Origin: Siphonodentalium dalli
Taxonomy: Eukaryota > Mollusca > Scaphopoda > Gadilida > Siphonodentaliidae
NCBI GenBank assembly: GCA_032622095.1
Contig: CP136062.1
Coordinates: 6,140,001 to 6,204,000 of the forward strand
DNA: 64,000 nucleotides
Direction of reading: 5' to 3'
Below are positions 51,648 through 63,137 of the stretch, one piece after another; within the stretch, counting starts at the first letter, position 1, and each line of letters opens with the position of its first letter. The notes beneath the pieces were generated by a model. The model was not told where the DNA came from. It worked only from the letters and a program-made list of their open reading frames with translations, and did not search any database. Position numbers and translations under genes: made by a program.

Positions 51648-52227
51648 AATATTAATAGTATCATACATCCCAACAAAACGCACCATCTGGCTTGTTTACT
51701 GATGCCATGGGACATAAATAGTTTCATGGAAAGCCAGGTCTGTGAATCTACAGTGTGCTGATCACTGTCAACAATCAGAGTTCATTTATCTGTGAACAAC
51801 ACAATTTAAGATTGGTGAATTATTTCTTTTGGTTAATTTAATAAACGTACAGGACCAAATAATGATCGTACAGGTGGGAATTTTACCTCGATATTAATAA
51901 TCGTACATGTATGTTTATTAGGCACTCAAGAGTACGCTTGGTCACGATACGTATCGTGATACGGGGCAAACGATACGATGCATGTCACAATATGCAAAAT
52001 TTTATCCCACGAGTAAATAGCTATTCAACACTCCAAATTTGCACAACTCTCAGGTTGAGTTTGAATGATAGTTTTTCTAATATTACTGTGGAGTTTCATA
52101 ATTGTTTAGTTCTACCGGTTTGTGTATGTAGTAATGTAGTATGCTCGTACAATACCAGTACAACATGACATATTGATACTGAAGTCGGTAAAAGAGTTGA
52201 AAAGTTTCTCACTCATCTGTTTATATA

Positions 52228-52240
52228 TCACATAATCACA
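52228..52240 (-). other. End of the BED frame: stop, no further exon seen
   Basis: After the stop the remaining ~295 bp to the element end contain no transposase-like reading frame in any frame I examined. The element is therefore an internally deleted copy rather than an autonomous one. Confidence 0.5.
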
Positions 52241-52473
52241 ACAGCTGGCTGGGAATGATGTCGTTTCAAATGGTGCGACATGTTGGTCGTGACACCAGTC
52301 TTGTAAGAGGTTGCCGTCGAACATAATTTGCAGATCGTTTTAGTTCTGTCTGTCTTAATGCATGGCTTTCCATCCTCTTCAACTGTGTACGTCCCAAAAC
52401 CGTAATACTGCCAGATTTTCGACCCGTAGGCCGCTGTCGGATTGACAAGTTTTAAGCTTTCTTGAGCAGACAT
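52228..52473 (-). CDS. BED-type zinc-finger fragment of hAT transposase (81 aa)
   Basis: The ATG at 52,471-52,473 opens an 81-codon frame ending at TGA (52,228-52,230). The BED signature is clear: SKIWQYYGF (Trp21, aromatic Tyr/Phe), then C48-K-L-C51, then TGVTTNMSHHLKRHH with His68 and His73 as the second ligand pair. In hAT transposases this N-terminal domain binds the element's terminal DNA. The protein stops shortly after the finger (HSQPAVVIM), whereas full hAT proteins run to about 600-700 residues with an RNase-H-like catalytic core and C-terminal dimerisation region, all absent here. It could be exon 1 of a spliced gene whose remainder was deleted, or a relic. A domesticated ZBED-like regulator is possible but unsupported. 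The frame itself is intact. Confidence 0.72.
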   Translation of the reverse strand: MSAQESLKLVNPTAAYGSKIWQYYGFGTYTVEEDGKPCIKTDRTKTICKLCSTATSYKTGVTTNMSHHLKRHHSQPAVVIM

Positions 52474-53029
52474 CTTTCCACGGCCCACGTGTTGTTGTTT
52501 TGCGCAGACGATATATCCAATATACTAGTATTTGATTTGTTCATCAAATTAAACCAATAGGAGCATGGCTTACAGTCTGAGGCTAGGTTACGGAGGTCAG
52601 TCATTTCACTTCCGCCAACGTTTGTGTCAAAGGTCAAAGTGCGAGCTCAAGGAAACAAACAAAATTTACAGATTTCCTTCCGATAACAAGTAGTAAGCAT
52701 TCACAGCTTACGGAAACGAACGAGGGGACCCGATTGACTTCGTATGGTAACTGCATAATATGGAAGCGGAACTGTATCATAGTGTATCGAAATTACAAAT
52801 GAATCACATATAGAATCGTGAATGACGAATCGCGATGAATCGAAATCGCGATAAATCGTTACAGGCCTACTCGAGATTACATTATTTACGTGACTTTTGA
52901 GACCCGATTCCATGATAAATATTTATTTTATTCCCTGTCGCCAAATTCAGGACGTAAGCGATCGCAGTTCTGATTGGTCGACTTCATGACCGAAAGTATA
53001 ACTGAATTAAATACAACGGGTGATTTTTT

Positions 53030-53243
53030 TGGCTGACTTATGGAAAGTTGGTAGCCGAGAGGTAGCATACTGGTCTTTCATGCCAGCGGACCTGGGATCA
53101 CAACCTGGTCAGAGTATTCTGATAAAAAAAATCAGAAATCGGCCAGGTACCAAGTTCGGTATCTGCAAATTACAGACTTCCCCCATTACAACATTTGTCC
53201 TGGTATATTGTCATGGGTGCATCTGTCCACAGATACATGTACA
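53030..53243 (+). mobile_element. tRNA-derived SINE
   Basis: It has a pol III A box TAGCCGAGAGG (53,052-53,062) and B-box-like GGGATCACAACC (53,094-53,105), about 31 bp apart. The intervening part folds as an anticodon arm, CTGGT / GCCAG around CTTTCAT, giving a TTC (Glu-like) anticodon. An unrelated tail follows (aaaaaaatcagaaatc, ggtaccaagttcggtatctg). The B box departs from GGTTCRANNCC, and the tRNA head is not capped by a clean acceptor stem, so this is a SINE and not a tRNA gene. Confidence 0.68.
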
Positions 53244-54065
53244 CATGGACTTTTTAGCTCACCTGAGACGAAGTCTCCGGTGGAGCTATAGTCATCACTC
53301 CTCGTCCGTCCGTCCGTCCGTCCGTCGAGCCGTCCATCCGTCCGTCAACAATTCTTTGAACATCTTCTTCTGAAGTTCCATTGGACCGAATTGGTTCATA
53401 TTTGGTGTGGATGTTCCCTAGGTGACTCTCATGCAGATTTGTTCAAATGAGGTCACTGGGTCAAATAGTTGCGAAACCAGGGCCATAACTCGATTCATCC
53501 ATAGTAATTCTTACAACAACTTCTTGTCCATAACCATTGTGCCGATTTAGCTAATATTTGGTATGGAGGGTGACTGGTGTTCAGATTTGTTCAAATGAGG
53601 TCACCCGGTCAATTCATTGAGAAACCAGGGCCATAACTCATAGTAATTCTTACAATGACTTTTTCTAAAAAATATTGGGCCGATTTAGCTTATATTTGGT
53701 ACTGAGGGACCTTGGGTGACTGGGAATCAGATTTGTTCAAATTGGGTCACTGGGTCAAATAGGGGCAGAGCCAGGGACATAACTCTTAACAAAATGACAT
53801 TTTTGCATTTTGATCATATTTGGTGTGGATGTTCCCTAGGTGACTGTCATTCAAATTTGTTCAAATGAGGTCATTGTATCAAATAGTTGCGAAACCAGGG
53901 CCATAACTATATTCCTCCTTGGTAATTCTTATAACGACTTCTTGTCTAGAACCATTATGCCGGTTTAGTTTATATTTGGTATGGGGGGTCATTGAATGAC
54001 TGGGGTTCAGATTTGTTCAAATGGGGTCGATGGGTCAAATAGGGGTGGAGCCAGGGCCATAATTC
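53244..54065 (+). repeat. Diverged tandem repeat, 'ttagctcacctgag' element
   Basis: It starts tttttagctcacctgagacg, followed by a (TCCG)n run (about 53,302-53,345). There are then five or so diverged units of 125-165 bp sharing atatttggtatggaggg, cagatttgttcaaatgaggt, gaaaccagggccataactc and taattcttacaa. No coding signal. Confidence 0.75.
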
Positions 54066-55283
54066 CAAAAAAAATAATAAAAAATTCAGGAACTCCTTGA
54101 TCAATTTAACATACACAAAAAAATATCACCCTCCCCCACATGACCCAGAACCTCACCCTGCCCCCAACCAACAGCATTCCACCCTATCTCATCTCCTAAC
54201 TCACAGGATCTCTCCCACCAGCAGATTAAGTCAATTGTATTAACCTGAATTTAGTATGTCTGGTATTTGCAGAATGAGGTCCCCAGAGGGTGAATTTAGT
54301 TATGCTACCCTGCACAGCAGTCTAGCATCACCAAATACACTAGCCGTAGGCCTCATCTTCTGGGAAGTATATAGGCACTTAAATTGACATTTTTACCTAC
54401 TTTTTCCCTTCTGTTTAGTTTCTATATCCCCTAATTTGTGAATATAAAATGCATAATTGAGGTGCCCAATGGGTGCACATCACCAACTTTAACTGGAGAA
54501 TCTTTCAAGATATGTTTATAAACATTCCTTGCAGATCTGCTAGAAGTCATTAATTCCCAATCTATCATGTATTGTTCATATCAGGACTAATGTCATTTGC
54601 AGAATGAGGCTCCCAGAGGATGAATTTAGTGATCCCACTCAGTGGCCTAGCATCACCAAATTCACCCTCTGGAGACCTCATTCTGCTTAGGCCTCATCTT
54701 CTGGGAAGTATCTATAGTATCAAATTAACATTGTTGTTAGTTACATTTCCCTTCTAGGAAGTTTCTATATCCCCTAATTTGCAGAAGATAAATTCATAAT
54801 TAAGGTGCCCAATGGGTGAACATCACCAACTTCAACTGGGGAACTTCAATCTTATCCTAGGTCTGCCATAGCAGTTGGGGGCCTTAGCAGAATGAGGTCC
54901 CCAGAGGGTGAATTTAGTGATGCTAGCCCGCTGTGCGGGATAGCGTCACTAAATTCACCCTCTGAGGACCTCATTCTTCAAATGACAGACACACTATCAC
55001 ACTATTTCAAGGCTTGATTGTATAATACATTGTGTTGCTTGAGGCCAGACATGCACAATGTAGGAACAGACATGCTTTTATCGTATCTTGAATTGAATCA
55101 TTGTTACGGAACCAATAGAGTTCGATCACACCGCTTCTGAGAATGTCCGAGCACTCTTTCACCTTTCACCCTGCCACTGTCGTTGGAATTGATGGCAGGG
55201 AAATTTCCAGGGCTGTTTTGATACCTGTTACAGGTATGGGCGCCCAAACTTGAGCCTATGTAAAGTTAATAGTAAACATACTA
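54066..55283. repeat. Tandem ~300-bp units each carrying a hairpin
   Basis: Three units (hairpins at about 54,271-54,345, 54,601-54,684 and 54,889-54,977) share agaatgaggtccccagaggg, tgaatttagtgatgcta, tttctatatcccctaatttg and ggtgcccaatgggtg. The third hairpin has 37-bp arms with two mismatches and a 15-nt loop. The first is the most decayed. From 54,990 to 55,283 I see nothing recognisable. Confidence 0.75.
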
Positions 55284-55655
55284 CTGTACTGCCCTACCAG
55301 TAAGTAATTGACCAAGTAACTGGGGTTATTTAATGTGAATTTATGACTGCAGTCAAACCATAACTCCATGATAATTAACAGTTCTGTGACTGCATTATAT
55401 GCAGTATTAAAAGAAACCGTGGTTATATTCATTGACGGCTGCTGATACAGTTACATACATGTACAGCTTGTCGCACTTGTACTGGAAGTTACTGTTTCAT
55501 ACCAGTTGATGTTTACATGCGTTTTAACCATGCACTCCTCTCAGTGGTTGTCTTGCATTTGATAGCCACATTTCAAGTCCTTACCAAAAGTCTACCTGGC
55601 CCAGTGGGGTACCAATCCGGTTCAGTGAGTCATTTACTCTGACAGGGCAGTACAG
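55284..55655. mobile_element. Probable MITE with CTGTACTGCCCT termini
   Basis: The left end CTGTACTGCCCTaccagtaa and the reverse complement of the right end CTGTACTGCCCTgtcagagt share their first 12 bases, with partial similarity beyond (agtaa-tgac). 372 bp, no coding capacity. No convincing target duplication was found, so the superfamily is open. Confidence 0.5.
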
Positions 55656-55806
55656 TGGGGCTTTTTTAACAATACACGGTTTGGACACGGTAAGATATGA
55701 GACGCGATACATGATCAGCGATACAATATGAATTTGTGAAACATGATCAACAATACGATTAGTCGATACATGTCACTGTACACTAAATATCAGAACCAAC
55801 AGTGCA

Positions 55807-57085
55807 CGGGCAATCCGCTTTGCCCGGGTTTCCCCTACAGTTTTCAAAATTTTCTCAACATGTACTGGAGATGGAGATGGAGTTCATGTTAAACTAAAAT
55901 GCAGTTGTATACATGTACATGTAGTTATCTACATGTACATGTTAGATGAGTCAAATACACATACCCGGTACATGTACGGTACATGTAATTAAGGATGTGC
56001 CCTATCCAGGAATTTTCAAACAATGTCAATTTCTAAAAGTTAAACAAAATTGTCATGTACCATACCAGTACATGTACATTGTAGGTCACTAGATAGTTTG
56101 AAGGGAGGTATTTGCAAAATAACATTGCATTATCCATCATTATCTACATGTAGCGTATTCAGAGGCAGACTGGGCCAAAAAACCGGCCCGGGAAATTAAT
56201 ATAATACCGGCCCATCTGCACCGCCCCCCCTCCCCTGGAATCAGAATTAGGGGTGCCACGATTAATCGTATAAAGCCGATAATCGATTACCATTTCCATA
56301 GTCGAATAATCTCTGTTATTTATTTCTGACGACGTGCTGGGTATTATTGAATACCGTGTTTGTTTTACAGTTTAACAACCTTTGATCATGCATCAGAAAG
56401 AGTCTGACAATATGAGCATTCTGGTACTTAGATATTACTAGTACAGTCTATCACTTATCGTGTGGTGACTGCTAAATGAAACTCACTATTTATTATAACC
56501 TTGACAATTTGACATCGCCGAGATATGTGCTGGTATTGAATACGTGTACATTGTGCTCATTAGTCATTACCGGTGGTTTGTGGTGGACATTATTAGCATA
56601 AAAATTGCATCAGGCTCAGCCAAGTATTTTAATCAACAGATTCAACACCCACCCAATAGGCCATATTACGGAATACGGTACATCCACTGTTGATATTAGG
56701 TACGATTAATCGATTATAAATCGATTATTGACAACCGATTATCGATTATCAAAATAAATAATCATGGCACCTCTAATCAGAATCTGTTCAGGGGATGTCC
56801 ACCTTGGGGAAACTCCAACTGCACCCTTGAATCAGAATCTGTTCAGGGGGTGTCCACCTTGGGGAAATTCCAACTGCACCACCCCTCCCCCCCCCCTTGA
56901 ATCAGAATCAGACCAAATACATGTTTTTGCATAATTCCATTTTGAGCCCCTTGCACCTCAGTGCTCTGGCCTAATATCATATATATTCATAAACCATGGT
57001 TCTATATATTGCCTGTATGGTTTTTCGGCCCGGGGTGAGAAAAATTTGAAACTGTAGGGGAAACCCGGGCAAAGCGGATTGCCCG
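55807..57085. repeat. Pair of ~50-bp inverted arms (cgggcaatccgctttgcccg)
   Basis: The arms at 55,807-55,857 and 57,036-57,085 are near-perfect inverted copies (ttgcccgggtttcccctaca, gttttcaaaattttctca). Each arm also contains its own hairpin CGGGCAA / TTGCCCG. A loose third piece, tgggcaaagcggatc, lies at 58,512. They may be ends of one element or two independent copies. The hAT MITE 56,248-56,775 and a duplicated gaatcagaatctgttcaggg word lie between them. Confidence 0.55.
56248..56775. mobile_element. Non-autonomous hAT MITE with perfect duplication
   Basis: ATCAGAAT is duplicated at 56,240-56,247 and 56,776-56,783. Ends are TAGGGGTGCCACGATTAATC and, reverse complemented, TAGAGGTGCCATGATTATTT. 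Subterminal cgattatcgatta words occur on both sides. The 528-bp element has no ORF of note. TAGGGGTG ends and an 8-bp duplication are classic hAT. Confidence 0.9.
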
Positions 57086-57089
57086 GGCA

Positions 57090-58260
57090 AAGCCGATCAC
57101 CTTTATTATACCCACTTTTAAGAAAAAAGGGGGGTATTACCGTATACTGTTTTGCACCTGTCCGTCTGTGTGTACCGTACATACGTCCGTCCTATGTCTG
57201 TTCATGTCATAACTTGAACAGAAGTGCTCGGATATCAATGAAATTAGGTTTGGATGTTCACTACTATGAGCACATTAAATGGAGGGTCCCATCGTTTTGT
57301 TCGGATTTACCATTCTAGAGTTATTCATCTTTGTTTATCTGGAATAGTGGCTTTTTGGTCCGTCTGGTGTCTGTTCATATCGTAACTTCAACAGTTGTGG
57401 TGGGATCTGAACCAAATTTGGTGTGGATGTTCACAACTACCCTGTATGAGGACATTAAATAGAGGGTTCCATTGTTATGTTCGGATTTTCCATTCTAGAG
57501 TTATTCATCTTTGTTTTAATACTAGTATCTTGAAATGTTGGATTTTTAGTCCGTCTGGTGTCTGTTCATGGCATAACTTGAACAGTCGTGCTGGGATCTC
57601 AATGAAATTTTGTATGGATGTTCACTACTATCAGGGCATTCAATAGAGTGTTCCATCGTTTTTTCCATTCTAGAGTTATTCATCTTTGTTTATCTGGAAA
57701 TGTTGGCTTTTTGGTCTGTCTGGTGTCTATTCATATCGTAATTTCAATAGTTGTGCTGGGATCTCAATGAAATTTGGTATGGATGTTTACAACTATGAGG
57801 ACATTAAAAAGAGGGTTCCATCGTTTTGTTCGGATTTTCCATTCTAGAGTTATACATCTTTGTTCATCTGGAAATGATGGCTTATTGGTCCATCTTGTGT
57901 CTGTTCATGTCGTAACTTCAACAGTTGTGCTGGGATCTCAATGGAATTTTATATGGATGTTCACTGCTATGAGGACATTCAACAGGGGGTTCCATTGTTC
58001 TGTTCCGCTTTTCCATTATAGAGTTATTCATCTTTGTTTATCTGGAAATGTTGGCTGTTTGGTCCATCCGATGTCTTCAGCTCATAACTTGAACAGTAAT
58101 GTTCGGATCTCATGAAATTTTGTATGGATGTTCACCAATATGAGGACATTTACATGTAGTGGCACATTCAAATGTTTTTTGTTTGTTTTTTTTTCGATAG
58201 TTATTCATCTTTGTTTATATGAAATGCTGATTTCTGGGTTCATATGTCTGAGTATAGCCA
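57090..58260 (+). repeat. Tandem ~170-190-bp repeat ('attatacccac' element)
   Basis: It starts attatacccacttttaaga-ggggggtatt. Six units share gtctggtgtctgttcat, cgtaacttcaacagttgtgc, gggatctcaatgaaatttg, tatggatgttcac, catcgttttgttcggatttt and ctagagttattcatctttgt. The ORFs at 57,079-58,115 are frame readings of this repeat, which is why they resemble one another. Confidence 0.78.
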
Positions 58261-59265
58261 TGATAAGTTATAGATGTGCCCACACTAGGCGGTATGCCAC
58301 GAGTGGGTATGCACCGGACGACAGTCCATCTCTTGTTATTTCAATACTATCAAATTATTCCTTATCTATCGGTATTTTAGAATAAGGTCGTTTCGTGTTG
58401 GGTTAGTTTTTATATATTTCCACAATACATGTGTGGAATAATGCAATATGACAATTTGCTAAATTCGATAGGGCACCCGCGTAATGCCCCAGATTGTAAA
58501 AAGATGTGCTGTGGGCAAAGCGGATCATTCATACCATGACTAACTTCCGGCACACATGCGTAGATTAAGTGAATTTGGATAAATCTAATAAGATGGTTCG
58601 ACAAAACTCGTGCCTTGTCGGAGCATATCCATAATTGAAAACTTTGAGGTGTGCGTGAATTTTTTTCGGGATTTACAGCTGGGAGTTGCCGTAAAAACCG
58701 AGATTAACGGGGTCTTTACGTGGTGTTATATGATGCTGACAAGTTCATTTAATGACAAAATTACTATTAGGCTGGTTAAACAACACATGTGGCGGCCCAC
58801 ATCGGTTTCATTTGCGGCCCAACCACATATACCCCCCACGGCCTCGGGCCCATCAGGAAATTTTCTGGTATCCCGATCGGCCAGTCCGCCTCTGAGCTTG
58901 TTATCCCAACTACCCGGTAGGGTCAGTACTCGGTCTACTAAATGAGAATTTTTTTAAATTAACTTGTAGGTTGCCTTCTTAACATGTATACGGTACTTGA
59001 GAAGTTGAGAGAACATTGCTGCATTTGCAGGTGTTGCTCTTATGCACATGCCGATCTTCAGAACTTCTATTATTTCCCATATTGCGATAAATATGATGCA
59101 ATACGATACATGTATTATTTGAAATGTACATGTATATCGGTACACTGGATTCACGATGAATCTTTACTGGCCGACAGTTTAGTAATGTACCGGTAGTACG
59201 GTAGATCTGTTATTGATCAATCTGATGAATATCCTAATATGTAATTAGCCTCCTGGCACATTAGT
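58261..59265. other. No gene seen
   Basis: A CCGCCTCTG word ending at 58,894 is inverted relative to CAGAGGCAGACTGG at 56,160 and may be a decayed terminus. The 111-codon ORF at 58,610-58,945 overlaps that terminus and shows no domain. Confidence 0.4.
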
Positions 59266-59972
59266 TATTTTTATAAAATCTTACTGCTACATGTAATGTG
59301 CAAATATTGTATTGTTCCGAATTTAGTCAAGCGATCAGATGGCATCGTTCAAATAGTTCAGTGTTTGAGTGACTGACATTACATGAAAATATAAAGGCAA
59401 AATGCATTTAATATATTTTATTCCAATATACGGCACAGTAACATGTCAACTTATGTTATTGTGACTGACATTACACAAACCTTTCAAAGATACATGGCAA
59501 CTGGATTTCAAATTTAATTTATAGAAGTGAATATATATATGCATTGCTGATTTGTCTTACATACTAGTACATGTACATGTTACACTGACTTATTAACTCT
59601 CTTGATAAAATTACTATTTCTGCACAAACATAACAAAATATTTGGTGTCACGCTTGTACTGTAACAGTCTGTTGATCTCAGTGATCTGTTTTCAAACAAA
59701 GACAAAAAAAATTGTTCAATTGTATCCAATGAACCTTATTTGTTCAAGTTATCAAGGGCGGATCTTGCGCTTAATATTGCTAACATACAACATGTACATG
59801 CATATACATGTATATACACAGCAGTTTACTTAATCTGACTCAAGTACAGTTATTTCAACTGTGGATGAATGCATATCCATGCAAGGGCGAAAACAACATC
59901 CTGTGATGTGTGCGCGCCCCACGTGGACTCTTTTCGCCATGCAGAGCACAATAATTCTGTTGACATTTTGTT
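59266..59972 (+). repeat. Repeat R2, copy 2
   Basis: It is colinear with 8017-8462. Extra blocks sit at about 59,325-59,455 and 59,640-59,815. The shared final block (gcaagggcgaaaacaacatc to attctgttgacattttgttt) is nearly unchanged apart from ggatgtg / tggacacg-type substitutions. Non-coding. Confidence 0.75.
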
Positions 59973-61033
59973 TCTGGGTGTCAAGGTTTAGGCGCCCAAA
60001 GTTTTTCTATTAACATAGATATAGCAATTCTAACTGTGGTGTCAAATTTGTCAGCACAAATGCATGTTTTGAAGCCATGATTGAATTGAAATATGTATCC
60101 AATGCATATGGTCCACCCGGGCCCATTTATTGCACAAATTGAACTAGCTGTAAGCATGTACATGTAGCTGCATAATTATATTAGCTGACCAATTACCGGT
60201 ACATGTAGTAGTATTTTGAACATGTACATGTACATTTGTACCGTAATCCGCAGTGTTGACACTGCCATATATTTTGAGGACATACATGTACTAGTATCAC
60301 TGGTGTGAAGCCACAGGACATTTAATCTGCATGCACGACTCTCCATATAGGATACCGGGTACCGTGGCCATGTTTATAGAGTACACTTGTGTGATGTACC
60401 CAGTCCTGGTGCAGCATTGGGTAGATTTTTTATCGCATTCCCTACCAATTACATGTATTTTCATTGTAAATTGGAAATTGCATTGGAAATTGATATGCGA
60501 ATACATTTAAAATCTAGTCTTGATTGACAGCTGTCTTGTTTCAATAGACGTCTGATAACAGCTGCGGGCATCTTGATATAAAATTAAGCTGAATAAGCTC
60601 CACCCCTCGACCGCGGTTTGTTAGGATGACATTAACTAACATGAACACTGACATGCGTGTTGATAGCACATTTTTCGTAAACAATGGAACTAAATTGAAA
60701 ATCAAGATTAACTCTACTTGAAAACGAAATGATTCAAGGCTAAATCATAAAATTTAACCTCATTGAGTAAAAGCACAAGAAATGAGAGTCTGCGCGCTCC
60801 GTATATCAAGATAAATCGACCGAATTGATAGATGCACGATATTGGGCAATAAACTGATTGATAACACAATCTACATACATACATGTACATGTAATGATAG
60901 GCCTATATACATGTATATATATATATCTGTTGATTCGGTATGGTATTTAACTTACAACGTAACAAGTCATATTTATAGCTCTGTTAGTTGTGTTGTATGT
61001 GCACCGTTGGAAGGTATTTAATATCCTAAATAT
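59973..61033. other. No gene seen; ATGTACAT-rich DNA
   Basis: It contains several tacatgtacatgta runs and a segment (60,430-60,490) that is the inverted counterpart of 14,325-14,412. Nothing looks coding on either strand. Confidence 0.45.
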
Positions 61034-61656
61034 GTTAATGTTCTTGGGGTTGATGTTATTTCACAGTGTCTGTATCGTCCAGATGATCCATTCGATTATT
61101 GTCCTCACAGTCTTGAAAAAATGCATATTTCTATTGAGACGTATTTGCTCTTATTGCATAAATTATCAAATAAAAACAAATATACATTGGGTCATAAAAT
61201 TAATTATGAGCATTGAGCAGAGCCTGGTTGAAATGCTACAGTGTGGCGATTCATACTCGTCTGCGAGCTACTGTCAGTACTGATGCCATATATGCATTGT
61301 TCTATTAATGGTTTGTATTTTGATGAGGTAAACTGCTCGTAACCTCCATTGTAGACAATTTCACACCAGGTTCTATTCATAAACTAATTAAAAATTGGCA
61401 TAAAGAACTGTATTAAACAAATGTCTGTGCGAATGACTGGATCATTGACGACTCGGGCAGACATATACTGGGTAATCCTTTTGACAGCGTGTTCTGGGCC
61501 ACAAACAATAGATATAACAAAACTTCAAAAAATGATATCTGGTCACACTGAGCGTTGATGGGTAGGTTCCTCGACTCGAATCAATTATTTGTTAACCCCG
61601 AAGTCAAAGAAATAGTAATTTATGACGGTCTGATCAGATTGAGTACCTGCCTTTAA
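61034..61656 (+). pseudogene. Possible decayed protein-coding relic, family unknown
   Basis: Positions 61,034-61,213 read 60 codons without a stop (contains YRPDDPFDYCPHSLEKMHIS), ending at TGA 61,214. After a frame change, 61,327-61,653 reads 109 codons with only two stops (TAA 61,414; TGA 61,549), ending at TAA 61,654. It contains NFTPGSIHKLIKNWHKELY and WIIDDSGRHILGNPFDSVFW. The composition is protein-like, but I recognise no family. Chance openness is possible. The frame listed at 60,990-61,283 is a different, less protein-like reading. Confidence 0.3.
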
Positions 61657-62189
61657 TGTTACACATATCTGCTGCACACATAACCACAAACAGCAGCATT
61701 GGGTGCGTTTTCAACGCTGAGATAACAGCTTTAAACGCCAGTAACCTTACATGTATATTTAGCACCCACTGGTGAGTGTTATTGACAATATATTGTGCAT
61801 CTTAAAGGCATACATGTAATCTGGTTTTATTGTTTAATAGCATTACTATCAGTTACTATTGGCAGTTAATAATGTGATTGTGTTTAGTAGATTTTTTGGA
61901 ATTTTGTTGGTTGCATGGGAAGACAACTTTGGTTTTCAAATTTTTAAAAACTTGAAAGCTCTGTATCAGTCTATGAGAACAAAATAATTGTTCATAACAC
62001 TTTTAGAACTGAAGGTCTAGTTTGTTTTATTTATATATTAATGGAAAGCTTTTTCGACATTGATTTCAATTGATTACAAATGTAAATAGAAATATTAAAG
62101 GGGCACACCAGGTTTGATATATTTTTCTTGTACTCTACATGAGATAAAAAGTTTATGTGTACCGGTACCTACATGTATACCATAGTATG
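61657..62189. other. No gene seen
   Basis: AT-rich sequence without recognisable repeats, apart from short poly-A/T runs and isolated acatgta words. Confidence 0.4.
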
Positions 62190-62720
62190 GTACACTTAGT
62201 GTCAATGTTTGGCCACTCGTCGTTCGTCCTTCCATCTGTACCGGGTACGTCTGTCTGTCCCTCCGTAGACACTTTAGGCATAATGCGATAACTCTTAACA
62301 TTTTCTATTTGATCGAAACCAAATTTTGTACAGTATATACAGGTATATAGGTTTCACAACCCAAAATACAGTTCGAGTTCGAATATGGGTTTGATCCAAG
62401 GTTTTTTTTTTACAAAGTTATGGCCCTTTTTACTTAGAATTCACGCATGCTGCAAAAACTCACATATTTTTTTTATCTGATTGACAACAAATTTGATATG
62501 TGAGATTGTCAGCCCAAAATACAGATCAAGTTCGAATATGGGTTTGATCCGATTTATTTTAAAGGAGTTATGACCCCTTTTTTTTTAATTCCAAATTTGA
62601 ATTTAAAAAAAAATGTTTATCTTGAATTTCCTCGCTCAATTTAACAGGCAAAAAATATTAAAAAACTTTTATAATAATAACAAAATTATTTAATTTAAAA
62701 AAAATGTCATTGACACTAAT
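62190..62720. repeat. 'gttatggcccttttt' repeat block, copy 2
   Basis: It has two units. The first has tgcgataactcttaacattt and aaagttatggccctttttac. The second has cagatcaagttcgaatatgg and ggagttatgacccc, then ctcgctcaattta. It is colinear with 16,571-16,990. Confidence 0.65.
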
Positions 62721-63035
62721 TTGTTTTAATTGTATATCATTAATTAGGTGTGATGTCCTGTTTTGAAAATAGGCAGATTTTATTTCAATAGTTGCATGTA
62801 ATGCCGTTGTATGAAGGTAAAGATAAACAACCTGCTGGCTGGATAATTATTTATCCTATCTGTTAAATTGATTAATGGCTAAACCATTGTATCTCACAGT
62901 GAGAGGTCCTTGTGTGAATAGGGACAGTTATGAGATTTAAAACGACTCACCCACCCCAAATACTTTAACCCCTTATTAAGACAAATTATATAATATGAGC
63001 TTTTGATTTTATGTTTAAGTACTGATATATGTATT

Positions 63036-63137
63036 ACTGTGATCATATCTTTGACCAATTATCAGTTATAGCTAATCGCTATCGCCAAGGTATGGGTTAA
63101 ACATCTGTCGATCGTGATCGGCCTCTCGTTTTATATT
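63036..63137 (+). repeat. Repeat R5, copy 2
   Basis: tatcgccaagg, aacatctgtcgatcgtgatc and ggcctctc match 17,411-17,515 in the same orientation. Only about 70 bp separates it from L copy 2. Confidence 0.65.

Larger units (their letters stand above)
51933..52869 (-). mobile_element. hAT deletion derivative carrying a BED zinc-finger exon
   Basis: The right end, reverse complemented, reads TAGGCCTGTAACGAT and the left end TACGCTTGGTCACGAT. Flanks are CTCAAGAG (51,925-51,932) and CTCGAGAT (52,870-52,877), 6 of 8 matching and plausible as a decayed hAT duplication. Subterminal DNA is rich in cgatacg / tcgcgat words. It encodes a BED finger (52,228-52,473) but no catalytic domain or dimerisation region, so it cannot move itself. 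Confidence 0.72.

Noticed and set aside
52112-52324. 70-codon minus-strand ORF overlapping the BED finger
   Set aside because: It is a shadow frame of the BED coding frame.
57079-58115. Series of similar ORFs (FHCYVRIFHSRVIHLC type)
   Set aside because: They repeat because the underlying ~180-bp tandem repeat repeats. There is no start, domain or conserved frame.
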